Below are positions 39,305 through 48,009 of a DNA stretch of 64,000 nt, in pieces. Each line of letters opens with the position of its first letter. Position 1 is the first letter of the stretch. The translations under genes and the position numbers were made by a program. The stretch is from Candidatus Peregrinibacteria bacterium CG10_big_fil_rev_8_21_14_0_10_36_19 (lineage in GTDB: Bacteria > Patescibacteriota > Gracilibacteria > UBA1369 > LOWO2-01-FULL-3). Below the pieces are notes generated by a model. The model saw only the letters and a program-made list of their open reading frames with translations. It had not been told where the DNA came from and ran no database searches. The stretch spans positions 227,481 to 291,480 of the forward strand of contig PFDP01000014.1 of the NCBI GenBank assembly GCA_002772535.1, in the 5' to 3' direction.

Positions 39305-40162
39305 ATGGACGCTGAACTGTTAAAAATTCTCTCCTCTCTAGGACTTACAGACAAAGAATCAAAAGTATATTTAGCAACAATAGAAACAGGAACCCAAGCA
39401 GTTGCAAAAATTGCCCAAGCTGCGGACATCAACAGAGTTACAACCTACGACATTCTCGAAAAGCTAAAACAAAAAGGACTAGTAAGCTATTTTACAAAGA
39501 AAAAGATTCGCTATTTTACAGCCACAAAACCAGAAACTCTTCTTGAAGAATTTGAAAAACGCACTAACGATCTCAGAGTATCCTTACCAAAATTTAAAAG
39601 ACTCACAGGAGAAACAAATCACCCTCGAGTACGTTACTTTGAAGGACTAGAAGGTATCAAAGCAATATACGCAGATACACTTACCGCAAAAACAGAAATC
39701 TTAAATTTCTCAAACTCAGAAGAAATAAGAAAACAATGGCCAAATTACGACAAAGAATATGTAGCAAAAAGAGCTAAGAAAAAAATATACTTAAGGGGTA
39801 TTTGTCCACAAGATGATGCCGGAGAAGCAGTACATTCTGAAGACAAAAAATACCATAGAGAAATGAAACTAGTACCATCAGAACAATTCTATTTCACAAA
39901 CGAAATAAATATTTATGATGACAAAGTTGCAATTATTTCCTTTAAAGATGAGCTAATTGGAATGATAATAGAGAGTCCAGAAATTGCCAGCACTCAAAGA
40001 GCAATCTTCAATAATTGCTGGGAATTTGCAAACATCATGGCAGACTCAAAAGCTGCAAAAACAAAAATGCTAGAACCAATTAGTGAAACAGAAGCAAAAT
40101 CCACAATGACACCAAAGGAAACAAAAGCTATAGAAAAAGAAGATAACCTTTCTTTATTTTAA
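39305..40162 (+). CDS. TrmB-family transcriptional regulator
   Basis: LLKILSSLGLTDKESKVYLATIETGTQAVAKIAQAADINRVTTYDILEKLKQKGLVSYFTKKKIRYFTATKPETLLEEFE: TrmB winged helix. Confidence 0.88.
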   Translation: MDAELLKILSSLGLTDKESKVYLATIETGTQAVAKIAQAADINRVTTYDILEKLKQKGLVSYFTKKKIRYFTATKPETLLEEFEKRTNDLRVSLPKFKRLTGETNHPRVRYFEGLEGIKAIYADTLTAKTEILNFSNSEEIRKQWPNYDKEYVAKRAKKKIYLRGICPQDDAGEAVHSEDKKYHREMKLVPSEQFYFTNEINIYDDKVAIISFKDELIGMIIESPEIASTQRAIFNNCWEFANIMADSKAAKTKMLEPISETEAKSTMTPKETKAIEKEDNLSLF

Positions 40163-41581
40163 AGCATCCGCCACAACTAAGCACCTCCCCTCTTCAAACT
40201 GAGGAGCCAAAACCTGCACCCCAATCGGCAAACCAGTCGAACTTTTTCCAAAAGGACAACTAATACCTGGAATACCAGCCGCACTAGCAGGGATAGTAAG
40301 AGCATCAGCCATATACATCGCCAAAGGATCGTCACTCAATTCACCAACCTTAAAAGCCGGCGTTGGAGCAACCGGAGTAAGCAAAACATCCACCTGTTCA
40401 AAAGCCTTCTTAAAATCCTCAATAATTAATGTCCTAACTCTCTGAGCCTTTTTATAATAAGCATCATAATAACCAGCACTTAATACATATGTCCCTATCA
40501 TAATACGACGCTTAATTTCATCACCAAACCCCTCCCCTCTAGCCTTGAAATAAAAATCAACCAAATCTTCCGCACCTTTTACAGACTTACCATACCTAAT
40601 ACCATCAAACCTTTCCAAATTAGCAGAAAGTTCGGCTGGCATAGTAATATAGTAAACCGCCACAGCATATTTAGTCATTGGCAAAGAAACATCAACAAGC
40701 TCCGCCCCCATAGATTGCAATTTATTAGCAGCCTCCTTAACCGTAGCAACATCCTCAGGATCTACACCTTCTCCAAAATACTCCTTTGGAAGACCAACTT
40801 TCATACCCTTAACACCACCCCCAAGAAAAGACAAATAATCAGGAACATCAACTTTAGGAGTAGTAGAATCATATTTATCATGCCCCGCAATTGCATTTAA
40901 AACATAGGCAATATCATCAACGCTTCTACCAAAATTACCAACAGTATCCCAAGAAGAAGCCATTGCAGTAACTCCACTTCTACTAACTCTTCCATAAGTA
41001 ACTTTCATACCATAAACACCACAAAACGATGCAGGTTGCCTAATAGAACCACCAGTATCAGTACCCAAAGTGTACATACACATATCCGCTGCTAAAGCAG
41101 CAGCACTACCACCAGAAGACCCACCAGCAACTCTTTCTAAATCATGAGGATTACGAGTAACACCAAAGCAAGAATGCTCAGTTGAAGCTCCACACGCAAA
41201 TTGATCCATATTAAGCTTACCTATCATCACCATATCATTATCATTCAACATCTTAACAACAGTTGCATCATATGGAGGTATAAAATCCTTTAAGAAAGGT
41301 GAACAACAAGTAGTGCGTATTCCTTTCGTATTAAAAATATCTTTAAGTCCTGCTGGAACTCCAGCCAAAGGACTTAAATCAGAACCTTGAGCAATTTTTT
41401 TATCCACCTCTTTAGCCTTTTCTAAAGCAGAATCAGAACAAACTTCAGTAAAAGCATTAAGCTCTCCATCTCTAGCAGCAATAACATCTAAACAAGATTT
41501 CGTTAACTCTTCACTAGAAAATTTTCCAGACTTAAGCCCATCAGCACATTCACGAATTGTTAATTTATTTAATCCAGACAT
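40154..41581 (-). CDS. gatA: Aspartyl/glutamyl-tRNA amidotransferase subunit A
   Basis: PLAGVPAGLKDIFNTKGIRTTCCSPFL, RVAGGSSGGSAAALAADMCMYTLGTDTGGSIRQPASFCGVYGMKVTYGRVSR. Confidence 0.97.
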   Translation of the reverse strand: MSGLNKLTIRECADGLKSGKFSSEELTKSCLDVIAARDGELNAFTEVCSDSALEKAKEVDKKIAQGSDLSPLAGVPAGLKDIFNTKGIRTTCCSPFLKDFIPPYDATVVKMLNDNDMVMIGKLNMDQFACGASTEHSCFGVTRNPHDLERVAGGSSGGSAAALAADMCMYTLGTDTGGSIRQPASFCGVYGMKVTYGRVSRSGVTAMASSWDTVGNFGRSVDDIAYVLNAIAGHDKYDSTTPKVDVPDYLSFLGGGVKGMKVGLPKEYFGEGVDPEDVATVKEAANKLQSMGAELVDVSLPMTKYAVAVYYITMPAELSANLERFDGIRYGKSVKGAEDLVDFYFKARGEGFGDEIKRRIMIGTYVLSAGYYDAYYKKAQRVRTLIIEDFKKAFEQVDVLLTPVAPTPAFKVGELSDDPLAMYMADALTIPASAAGIPGISCPFGKSSTGLPIGVQVLAPQFEEGRCLVVADALK

Positions 41582-41582
41582 A

Positions 41583-41870
41583 TTATATAGTTTTCATTAC
41601 CTTTATCTGATCACTTTCTTTATCTAATTCACTACAAGCTAAAATATCCGCAGGAGTAGCAGTACCGCTTTCAACCACATCACCCCTCATTGCATTATTT
41701 AAACCCGTAACTTGATTCGTAATCTCCACACCATCAACATCAACTTCTTTTAAAATATCCATATAACCCAAAACCTTATTAAGCTGACCACCAAACTTAG
41801 TGACATCTTCATCAGATAACTTAAGCCTTGCCAGCTTTGCTACATGCCTAACTTGTTCATCATTTAACAT
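41583..41870 (-). CDS. gatC: Aspartyl/glutamyl-tRNA amidotransferase subunit C
   Basis: VRHVAKLARLKLSDEDVTKFGGQLNKVLGYMDILKEVDVDGVEITNQV, upstream of gatA. Confidence 0.95.
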   Translation of the reverse strand: MLNDEQVRHVAKLARLKLSDEDVTKFGGQLNKVLGYMDILKEVDVDGVEITNQVTGLNNAMRGDVVESGTATPADILACSELDKESDQIKVMKTI

Positions 41871-41929
41871 GACCAGAGTTTAGCAAAAAGCGTATTCAAA
41901 AAGCAAGAATGACTTGCTATAATCAAAGC

Positions 41930-42247
41930 ATGATCATAGATTTAAAAACTCTCAATAACACTAAAAAAGTTGCCTTAGCATTTTTTATAGCTACAGGCCT
42001 ATTTCACTTAGCATCAAGCATGTTTATCGCCAACAGCTACTACCTAAAACAAAGCCTTATTATAAACAGAACTATGGACATTCCATTTCTGCTTACAGGA
42101 TTAATATACGCCCTCACATCAATCAGAATTTCATTAACAGACCCAAACCTCGATCATAAAAAACTGGACATTTTTCTTTCTTCCATCATAATACTAGCCT
42201 TGATAGTTTTAATTATCATCAACCTAGCTTTTGAAAACATTAAATAA
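41930..42247 (+). CDS. Hypothetical membrane protein
   Basis: About 105 aa with hydrophobic segments; TTCAAA-17-TATAAT places the start at 41930. Confidence 0.7.
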   Translation: MIIDLKTLNNTKKVALAFFIATGLFHLASSMFIANSYYLKQSLIINRTMDIPFLLTGLIYALTSIRISLTDPNLDHKKLDIFLSSIIILALIVLIIINLAFENIK

Positions 42248-42687
42248 TGAAAAAAACAGTAATGGTTTTCGGCACATTCGACTACTTACACGCCGGCCAT
42301 GAAAATTTATTTAGCCAAGCAAAAGAACACGGCGATCACATAATTGCAGTTATTGGTCGTGATAAAACAGTTAAAACAATAAAAGGCGAAAATCCAGATC
42401 ACAATGAAAAAGAGCGCTTAAAAAACCTAGAAGCAACAGGATGGGCAAATGAAGTCATTCTAGGAAATGAAAAAGACAAAACCAAAGTAATAAAACAATA
42501 CAAACCAGATGTAATAGCGCTAGGATACGATCAATTTGCTTTTACGTACAACCTTGAAAAACTAATAATAGACACACAACTAGACACAAAAATCATCAGG
42601 CTAAATCCATACAGACCACATCTTTACAAATCCTCAATCATAAAGAAACAAAAAGAATCTTTTGTAGCCAGCGAAACTCCGCTATAA
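42247..42687 (+). CDS. Cytidylyltransferase-fold nucleotidyltransferase, archaeal FAD synthase (RibL)-like
   Basis: VMVFGTFDYLHAGHENLFSQAKEHGDHIIAVIGRDKTVKTIKG...KPDVIALGYDQ...YKSSIIKK. Confidence 0.85.
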   Translation: MKKTVMVFGTFDYLHAGHENLFSQAKEHGDHIIAVIGRDKTVKTIKGENPDHNEKERLKNLEATGWANEVILGNEKDKTKVIKQYKPDVIALGYDQFAFTYNLEKLIIDTQLDTKIIRLNPYRPHLYKSSIIKKQKESFVASETPL

Positions 42688-42695
42688 TTCATGGC

Positions 42696-43637
42696 GTGAA
42701 AACAAATTCCTCATTATCAAATTTGGTAAAACAATCTTTACGCTTAAGCATAAGCAATATTTGGCGTAATAAATTTTTATCCCTTGCAACAATTTTCGTT
42801 GTAGGAACAATAATTTTCATTTTTAACATAATTTTAGCAGTAGACTTCATTGCTAAGGATGCCGTAAACAGCTTAAACCAAAAAGTAGATATCATAGTAT
42901 ATCTCAAAGAAAGCACCACTCCACAACAATCACAAAGCTTAATTAACGAACTACAAACACTACCAAACATAAACAAAATCAAACACCTTTCAAAAGAAGA
43001 TGCGTTAAAGCAAATGCAAGCTACACACCCAGACTTATCACTGGCTTTTCAAAAATACGAATTAGGTAACCCTCTACCAGCCAGTATAAATATCAGCACA
43101 AATTCACCTGAAGACCATAAAGAAATTAACAGTCTTCTAAAACAAGAAAAATACAGCACCCTGATTTCAAATGTTGTAAGCAATGAAGAATCAACAAACA
43201 ACGCCATCATGGCAAGTGTATTTAAAAATCTTGTAAAAGTAACAACTTTCACCAATCAACTAACTTTTTGGCTAATATTCACATTTATAATTGGCGGCAG
43301 TTTAATAATACTCAATGCCATACACATCACCATTTTTAATAGAAAAAAAGAAATACAAATAATGAAACTAGTTGGCGCTAGTCATTGGTTTATCAGATCA
43401 CCTTTCATAATAGAAAGCATCATCTATGGAACTTTATCAATTATACTGAGCATAATCATGCTTATTGGCATAACAAAAAACATAACAATTGAAGAAAATA
43501 ATCTATTTCATTACTACTCATTAGGACAATTTTCACTAATCATTTTCGCAGAATTCATAGCAACAATTTTAATAAGTATTTTAAGTTCAAGCATAGCCGT
43601 ACACGAATACCTACACGATGAGAAACGCGACAGTTAA
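42696..43637 (+). CDS. ftsX: Cell division protein FtsX (GTG start)
   Basis: SISNIWRNKFLSLATIFVVG...VDIIVYLKE...FNRKKEIQIMKLVGASHWFIRSPFIIESIIYG. Confidence 0.92.
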   Translation: MKTNSSLSNLVKQSLRLSISNIWRNKFLSLATIFVVGTIIFIFNIILAVDFIAKDAVNSLNQKVDIIVYLKESTTPQQSQSLINELQTLPNINKIKHLSKEDALKQMQATHPDLSLAFQKYELGNPLPASINISTNSPEDHKEINSLLKQEKYSTLISNVVSNEESTNNAIMASVFKNLVKVTTFTNQLTFWLIFTFIIGGSLIILNAIHITIFNRKKEIQIMKLVGASHWFIRSPFIIESIIYGTLSIILSIIMLIGITKNITIEENNLFHYYSLGQFSLIIFAEFIATILISILSSSIAVHEYLHDEKRDS

Positions 43638-44217
43638 TTGCATCATACTGGGACATAAAAACTTCGGAGAATCCGATAAGCTTATTTTTCTATATTCAGA
43701 AAAAACTGGAAAAATTAAAGCCATTGCAAAAGGCTCACGAAAAATAAACAGCAAATTCACAGGACACTTAGAAACACTAAATTTTTGTACTGTAGAATTA
43801 TATTTTGGACCAAGAAATATAATAATTACAGAAATAATTAGTGCGACATCTCATTTTAAACATCATGAAAATTTAGAAAAATTAACAGCAGTTTTAGAAG
43901 TAGCCAAAATCACAAATCAACTTTTATTTGAAACTCAAACAGTAGAAAATCTACTCTCATTGATCAAAAAAACTATTCAATCAATAAACGCTACAGATAA
44001 GCCAAATTTAATATCAACATCATACACAATCAAACTATTAGACCTCAATGGCCTAATGCCAGATCTCAAAGAAACACAAACTTCATTGCCAGAAAAATAC
44101 AAAAAATTCTTTCATTTCTTACAAACAAGACCATACAAAGAAATTGCTAGAATTAAAATAGAACCACAAGAAAATCATTACATACAAACAACCGTAGAAA
44201 ATATTCTACAATTGTAA
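43618..44217 (+). CDS. recO: DNA repair protein RecO
   Basis: NCIILGHKNFGESDKLIFLYSEKTGKIKAIAKGSRKINSKFTGHLETLNFCTVELY. Confidence 0.9.
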   Translation: MRNATVNCIILGHKNFGESDKLIFLYSEKTGKIKAIAKGSRKINSKFTGHLETLNFCTVELYFGPRNIIITEIISATSHFKHHENLEKLTAVLEVAKITNQLLFETQTVENLLSLIKKTIQSINATDKPNLISTSYTIKLLDLNGLMPDLKETQTSLPEKYKKFFHFLQTRPYKEIARIKIEPQENHYIQTTVENILQL

Positions 44218-46110
44218 AAACTCTCTCCAAGTTGCATCTATAGTACGCTTGTTGTCCAAACTATTTAAAATTAAACATGAAGACTTATGAACAGTAAGAC
44301 TATTACCTCTTGTAACATAAGCAATAATTTTATCACCATCAGAAGGTTTACAACAATTGGCAATCTTTAATGGCAAATCACTTTCACCACCAACCAAAAC
44401 CCTTCTTTCAATAGAAAGTCCACTAAAATCACGTTCTTTTTTAGCCTTTTTCACAACAGTGGCTGCCGCCAATTCATCAGCAGGGATAACTTTTTTCAAA
44501 ACTTCCGTTGGCATCTTTGAAGCCTTTCCAACCTCCTCAATAATCCCCTCTCTCTCACTAACAGTTAATTTTTTACCCAAATAATTTTTAAACAAAGTAT
44601 AGTGCTGATCCAAAGGTTCATATCCCAGGCTAATTAATTTTTCATTTAATAATTTTTTACCTTTCCTAATATTACTTTCTCTATCTTTAGCACTGCACCA
44701 TGCCTTAATTTTATTCCTAGCACCATTAGTTTTTGCAATTGCCAACCATTGCAACTTAGGCTCAGCATCCTTCCTTGTAACTATCTCAACTATTTCACCA
44801 TTTCTAAGCTCATAATCTAAGGGAACCACTCTACCATCAACCTTTGCCATTATGCAGTGATTACCAACATCTGTATGAACAGTATAAGCAAAATCAATCG
44901 GACACGCCCCTGCAGGTAAAGATTTCACTTCACCACTTGGAGTCAAAACAAAAATTCTATCTTTAAATATATCCAACTCAACCTCACTCAAAATTTCATT
45001 CTTACTCCTTGAGCCCTGCAAACTTTTAATCAACTGAGATTGAGAACTAGATAATATAGCATTACTAGCACCAGTCTCCTTATAGTTCCAGTGCGATGCA
45101 ATACCATACTCTGCATCATCATGCATCTTTAAAGTTCTAATTTGCACCTCTACAGGTTGATCCATACTTTTAGGAGCCAACCCAATTAGAACAGTATGCA
45201 AACTTCTATAACCATTGGGTTTCGGGCTCGCAACATAATCTTTGAAACGAGTGGATAGAGGAGTCCATTTACTATGCAAAAGACCCAAAGCCGCATATAG
45301 ATGATCCAATTGCTCCTTACCTCCAACTATCTTATCTGGTAACACAATCCTAATCGCAAAAATATCATAAAGATCATCCAAAGACACACTTCCTTTAGCA
45401 TGCATTTTTTTATAAACACTATAATACCCTTTTATCCTCCCCTGAACATCAGTACATTTCAAACCTCTCTCTTCAAAAAAAGAGGAAAGCTCCTTTTGTA
45501 TTAAACTAATAGAAACCTGTCGCTTCTCTTGAACTTTTTTCAAAGCACCTACAACATCTTCATATTCGCGTGGATATGCATATCTAAATGACAAATCCTC
45601 TAATTGCTTCTTCATCAAATGTATACCCAACCTATCGGCAACTGGAACATACAAATTTAAAGTTTCTTTAGCAAAAACAGCAATATTTTTTTTATCACCA
45701 TCAAACTTTTTATAGTTTGATAGTTTATAAAATCTGTAAACAAGCCCAACAAAAATAATTCTCATGTCTTTAGCCATAGCCATAAACAACTTCCTCAAAA
45801 CTTCAACCTGTGAATTTCTATTATTTACAGCATAATTCAAACCTTCAAGCTTTTTAACATCAGAAACAATATTTAAAACCGCATGACCAAATTTTTCAAT
45901 AACCTCAGCGTCACTAATCTCATTATATGAATATAGCTTTTGAATTAAAACAGCCAATAAAACATCTTCATTGGGATTCAATGGAGCCACAATGTTTAAC
46001 AAAGCGCCAACATCCACACCAGCATTAGATGCAATATCGAAGGCTAAAGCAATACGTTTCTTATTAAAAGAAGCCGCATAATCACCAAGTTTTCGTAAAA
46101 ATTTTTCCAT
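44206..46110 (-). CDS. rel: RelA/SpoT homologue (p)ppGpp synthetase with degenerate HD hydrolase domain
   Basis: Synthetase: GRIKGYYSVYKKM, DLYDIFAIRIVLP, TRFKDYVASPKPNGYRSLHT, VEVQIRTLKMHDDAEYGIASHW; TGS: KSLPAGACPIDFAYTVHTDVG. Confidence 0.93.
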   Translation of the reverse strand: MEKFLRKLGDYAASFNKKRIALAFDIASNAGVDVGALLNIVAPLNPNEDVLLAVLIQKLYSYNEISDAEVIEKFGHAVLNIVSDVKKLEGLNYAVNNRNSQVEVLRKLFMAMAKDMRIIFVGLVYRFYKLSNYKKFDGDKKNIAVFAKETLNLYVPVADRLGIHLMKKQLEDLSFRYAYPREYEDVVGALKKVQEKRQVSISLIQKELSSFFEERGLKCTDVQGRIKGYYSVYKKMHAKGSVSLDDLYDIFAIRIVLPDKIVGGKEQLDHLYAALGLLHSKWTPLSTRFKDYVASPKPNGYRSLHTVLIGLAPKSMDQPVEVQIRTLKMHDDAEYGIASHWNYKETGASNAILSSSQSQLIKSLQGSRSKNEILSEVELDIFKDRIFVLTPSGEVKSLPAGACPIDFAYTVHTDVGNHCIMAKVDGRVVPLDYELRNGEIVEIVTRKDAEPKLQWLAIAKTNGARNKIKAWCSAKDRESNIRKGKKLLNEKLISLGYEPLDQHYTLFKNYLGKKLTVSEREGIIEEVGKASKMPTEVLKKVIPADELAAATVVKKAKKERDFSGLSIERRVLVGGESDLPLKIANCCKPSDGDKIIAYVTRGNSLTVHKSSCLILNSLDNKRTIDATWREFLQL

Positions 46111-46137
46111 AGATGTCCCAGTATAACACCAAGACAA

Positions 46138-47409
46138 CTAAGGATTCAAACGAATGATTGCATTAATATCAGAATCAGGAACATCAAACACCCTTACTCC
46201 TTTTATTACAGCCTCTTGATTCAAAGTGATATCTTCATATCTAGGCTTTAAAGCATTCAAAGAGTTTAGATACATTTCGGCCAACAATTTATAGGCATTA
46301 AAATCAGCTTTAAGCTTACTAGCCTTTTGAGATAAATCAACAAAAGCCTGTAACTGATCATAAGCAGTATCCCCATATAAATCTTGTGCCAAATTAAAAA
46401 ATTGAGTTTCTCGTACAACTTTTTCATCTTCTAAAAGATTAAACTCAGCCTCAATAGAGTCCATAGAGAGGTTAATTTCATTATAAGCAGCATCACCTTG
46501 AACAATTATTTTATTCATATTTTGTAAATACTGTTCAAGAGATTTTCTTCTATTTGTAGACAAATCCAAAAATTCATAAACGTCAGTATCATATATTTGT
46601 TGCAACTGCCTCAACAGTGAAACATAAGCCCCAAACTGCGTTTTATTACTCAAAGGCCCACCCACCAAAAGCCCAACATCAACACCTTTTAAATTAGCAA
46701 AAGCATCTAAAGGTTCTGCAACTATAGGCGACAACGGATTTGTAAACTCAAGCCCAAACACATAGGAAGAAACCAATCCATCAGTACCGTATACGTTGTC
46801 GCCATTATCATCATAATCAACTCTGTCATCATTTTTCTCAACTTTTGGAGTATCAACAACAACAGTTTTATCTATAGAACTACCAACATCACCAACCCCA
46901 AATAAGAACACTGCTAACCCAACTATCACTAATAAAAAGAATACAACAATACCTATAAAATGACCTTTCCCAATACCAGCTTGTCGCAAAATGTCCCAAA
47001 AATCTTCTTTAAAATCAGCCATCAAATCCTCAACAGGCTCATCATCTTCAGTTTTAACATCAACAACCTCAGACTCTACAATTTCAGACTCCACCACCTC
47101 AGGCTCTACAGCCTCAGGCTCTACTTCTGCCGCCTTAGTTTCAAAATCTTCATCAACAAAATCATCATCTTCTTCATCATCAACAACCACATCACCTTCA
47201 TCAAAAGGAGAAGGCGGAACAATATCAGAATCTCTTTTTTTCCTCTTTCTCTTACGCTTTTTTGCAGGATCCGCAACTTCTGCTTCTGCATTTTGCTGAT
47301 TGATTTGATTCCACATTTCAGCGGCCGAATCTTCAGCACTTTTTTGAGAATCATCTCCCAATCCTTGATTTTCATCATCTCCAATTGGAGAATTGTCATC
47401 ATTTATCAT
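46138..47409 (-). CDS. Hypothetical single-pass membrane protein with acidic repeat-rich N-terminus
   Basis: EVEPEAVEPEVVESEIVESEVV low-complexity region, then TM FIGIVVFFLLVIVGLAVFLFGVG, then helical C-terminal domain. Confidence 0.75.
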   Translation of the reverse strand: MINDDNSPIGDDENQGLGDDSQKSAEDSAAEMWNQINQQNAEAEVADPAKKRKRKRKKRDSDIVPPSPFDEGDVVVDDEEDDDFVDEDFETKAAEVEPEAVEPEVVESEIVESEVVDVKTEDDEPVEDLMADFKEDFWDILRQAGIGKGHFIGIVVFFLLVIVGLAVFLFGVGDVGSSIDKTVVVDTPKVEKNDDRVDYDDNGDNVYGTDGLVSSYVFGLEFTNPLSPIVAEPLDAFANLKGVDVGLLVGGPLSNKTQFGAYVSLLRQLQQIYDTDVYEFLDLSTNRRKSLEQYLQNMNKIIVQGDAAYNEINLSMDSIEAEFNLLEDEKVVRETQFFNLAQDLYGDTAYDQLQAFVDLSQKASKLKADFNAYKLLAEMYLNSLNALKPRYEDITLNQEAVIKGVRVFDVPDSDINAIIRLNP

Positions 47410-47466
47410 AAAAAAACTCTAAATCATTAATATATTATAGCACAAAAAAGGCTAAAAATACAGCAT

Positions 47467-48009
47467 CTAAATAGAAAATTGCAAAGAAGACAAAAGAAAA
47501 TCCAAAGAAAAATAAACAAAAATCCCCAAAGCTAATAAAAGTAATGAATCATGAATATCTAAACGATGATAAAACCTCAGTAATTTATAAGTAATAACCA
47601 ATAAAAACACAAAAGCCACAAAGTTTAGAAAGCTAACAAACCCTTCAAAAGGCATAAACATAAGCAGCGACGGAAAAACAAAAAGAGACATTCCATACGC
47701 AATTGGCTTAAAAAAACCAAGATCAACACCTTGACCAGAAAAAAATTTACGAGCAGTAAAACTAACAAAATGAATAGCAATCAATAAAGATGCAGCCTTA
47801 AAAAAAACACTACCCAAAGCATAACCCAAGAAAACAACCCCCCATCCAAAATCAAAATAAGCTAAAAAAAAGTGCAAAATATATGGCAAACTAAATAAAA
47901 AGGCAGCACCAAAAAGACGCTCTCGATCTGATGAGATCGAGAGCAGTCTATTACGTTTCAAAGTTAAAACAGAACCTATATCCTGTAATAATTTACTAAA
48001 GAATTCCAT
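47467..48009 (-). CDS. Yip1-like multi-pass membrane protein
   Basis: [18 protein letters not shown]-terminus followed by several TM helices; overlaps the end of hppA by 14 bp. Confidence 0.65.
   Translation of the reverse strand: MEFFSKLLQDIGSVLTLKRNRLLSISSDRERLFGAAFLFSLPYILHFFLAYFDFGWGVVFLGYALGSVFFKAASLLIAIHFVSFTARKFFSGQGVDLGFFKPIAYGMSLFVFPSLLMFMPFEGFVSFLNFVAFVFLLVITYKLLRFYHRLDIHDSLLLLALGIFVYFSLDFLLSSLQFSI
47911..47949 (-). terminator. Terminator-shaped hairpin inside the CDS downstream of hppA
   Basis: Minus strand AGACtGCTCTCGATCT-catc-AGATCGAGAGCGTCT followed by T-run; 11-bp perfect stem extended by 4 bp across a one-nt bulge. Confidence 0.6.
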
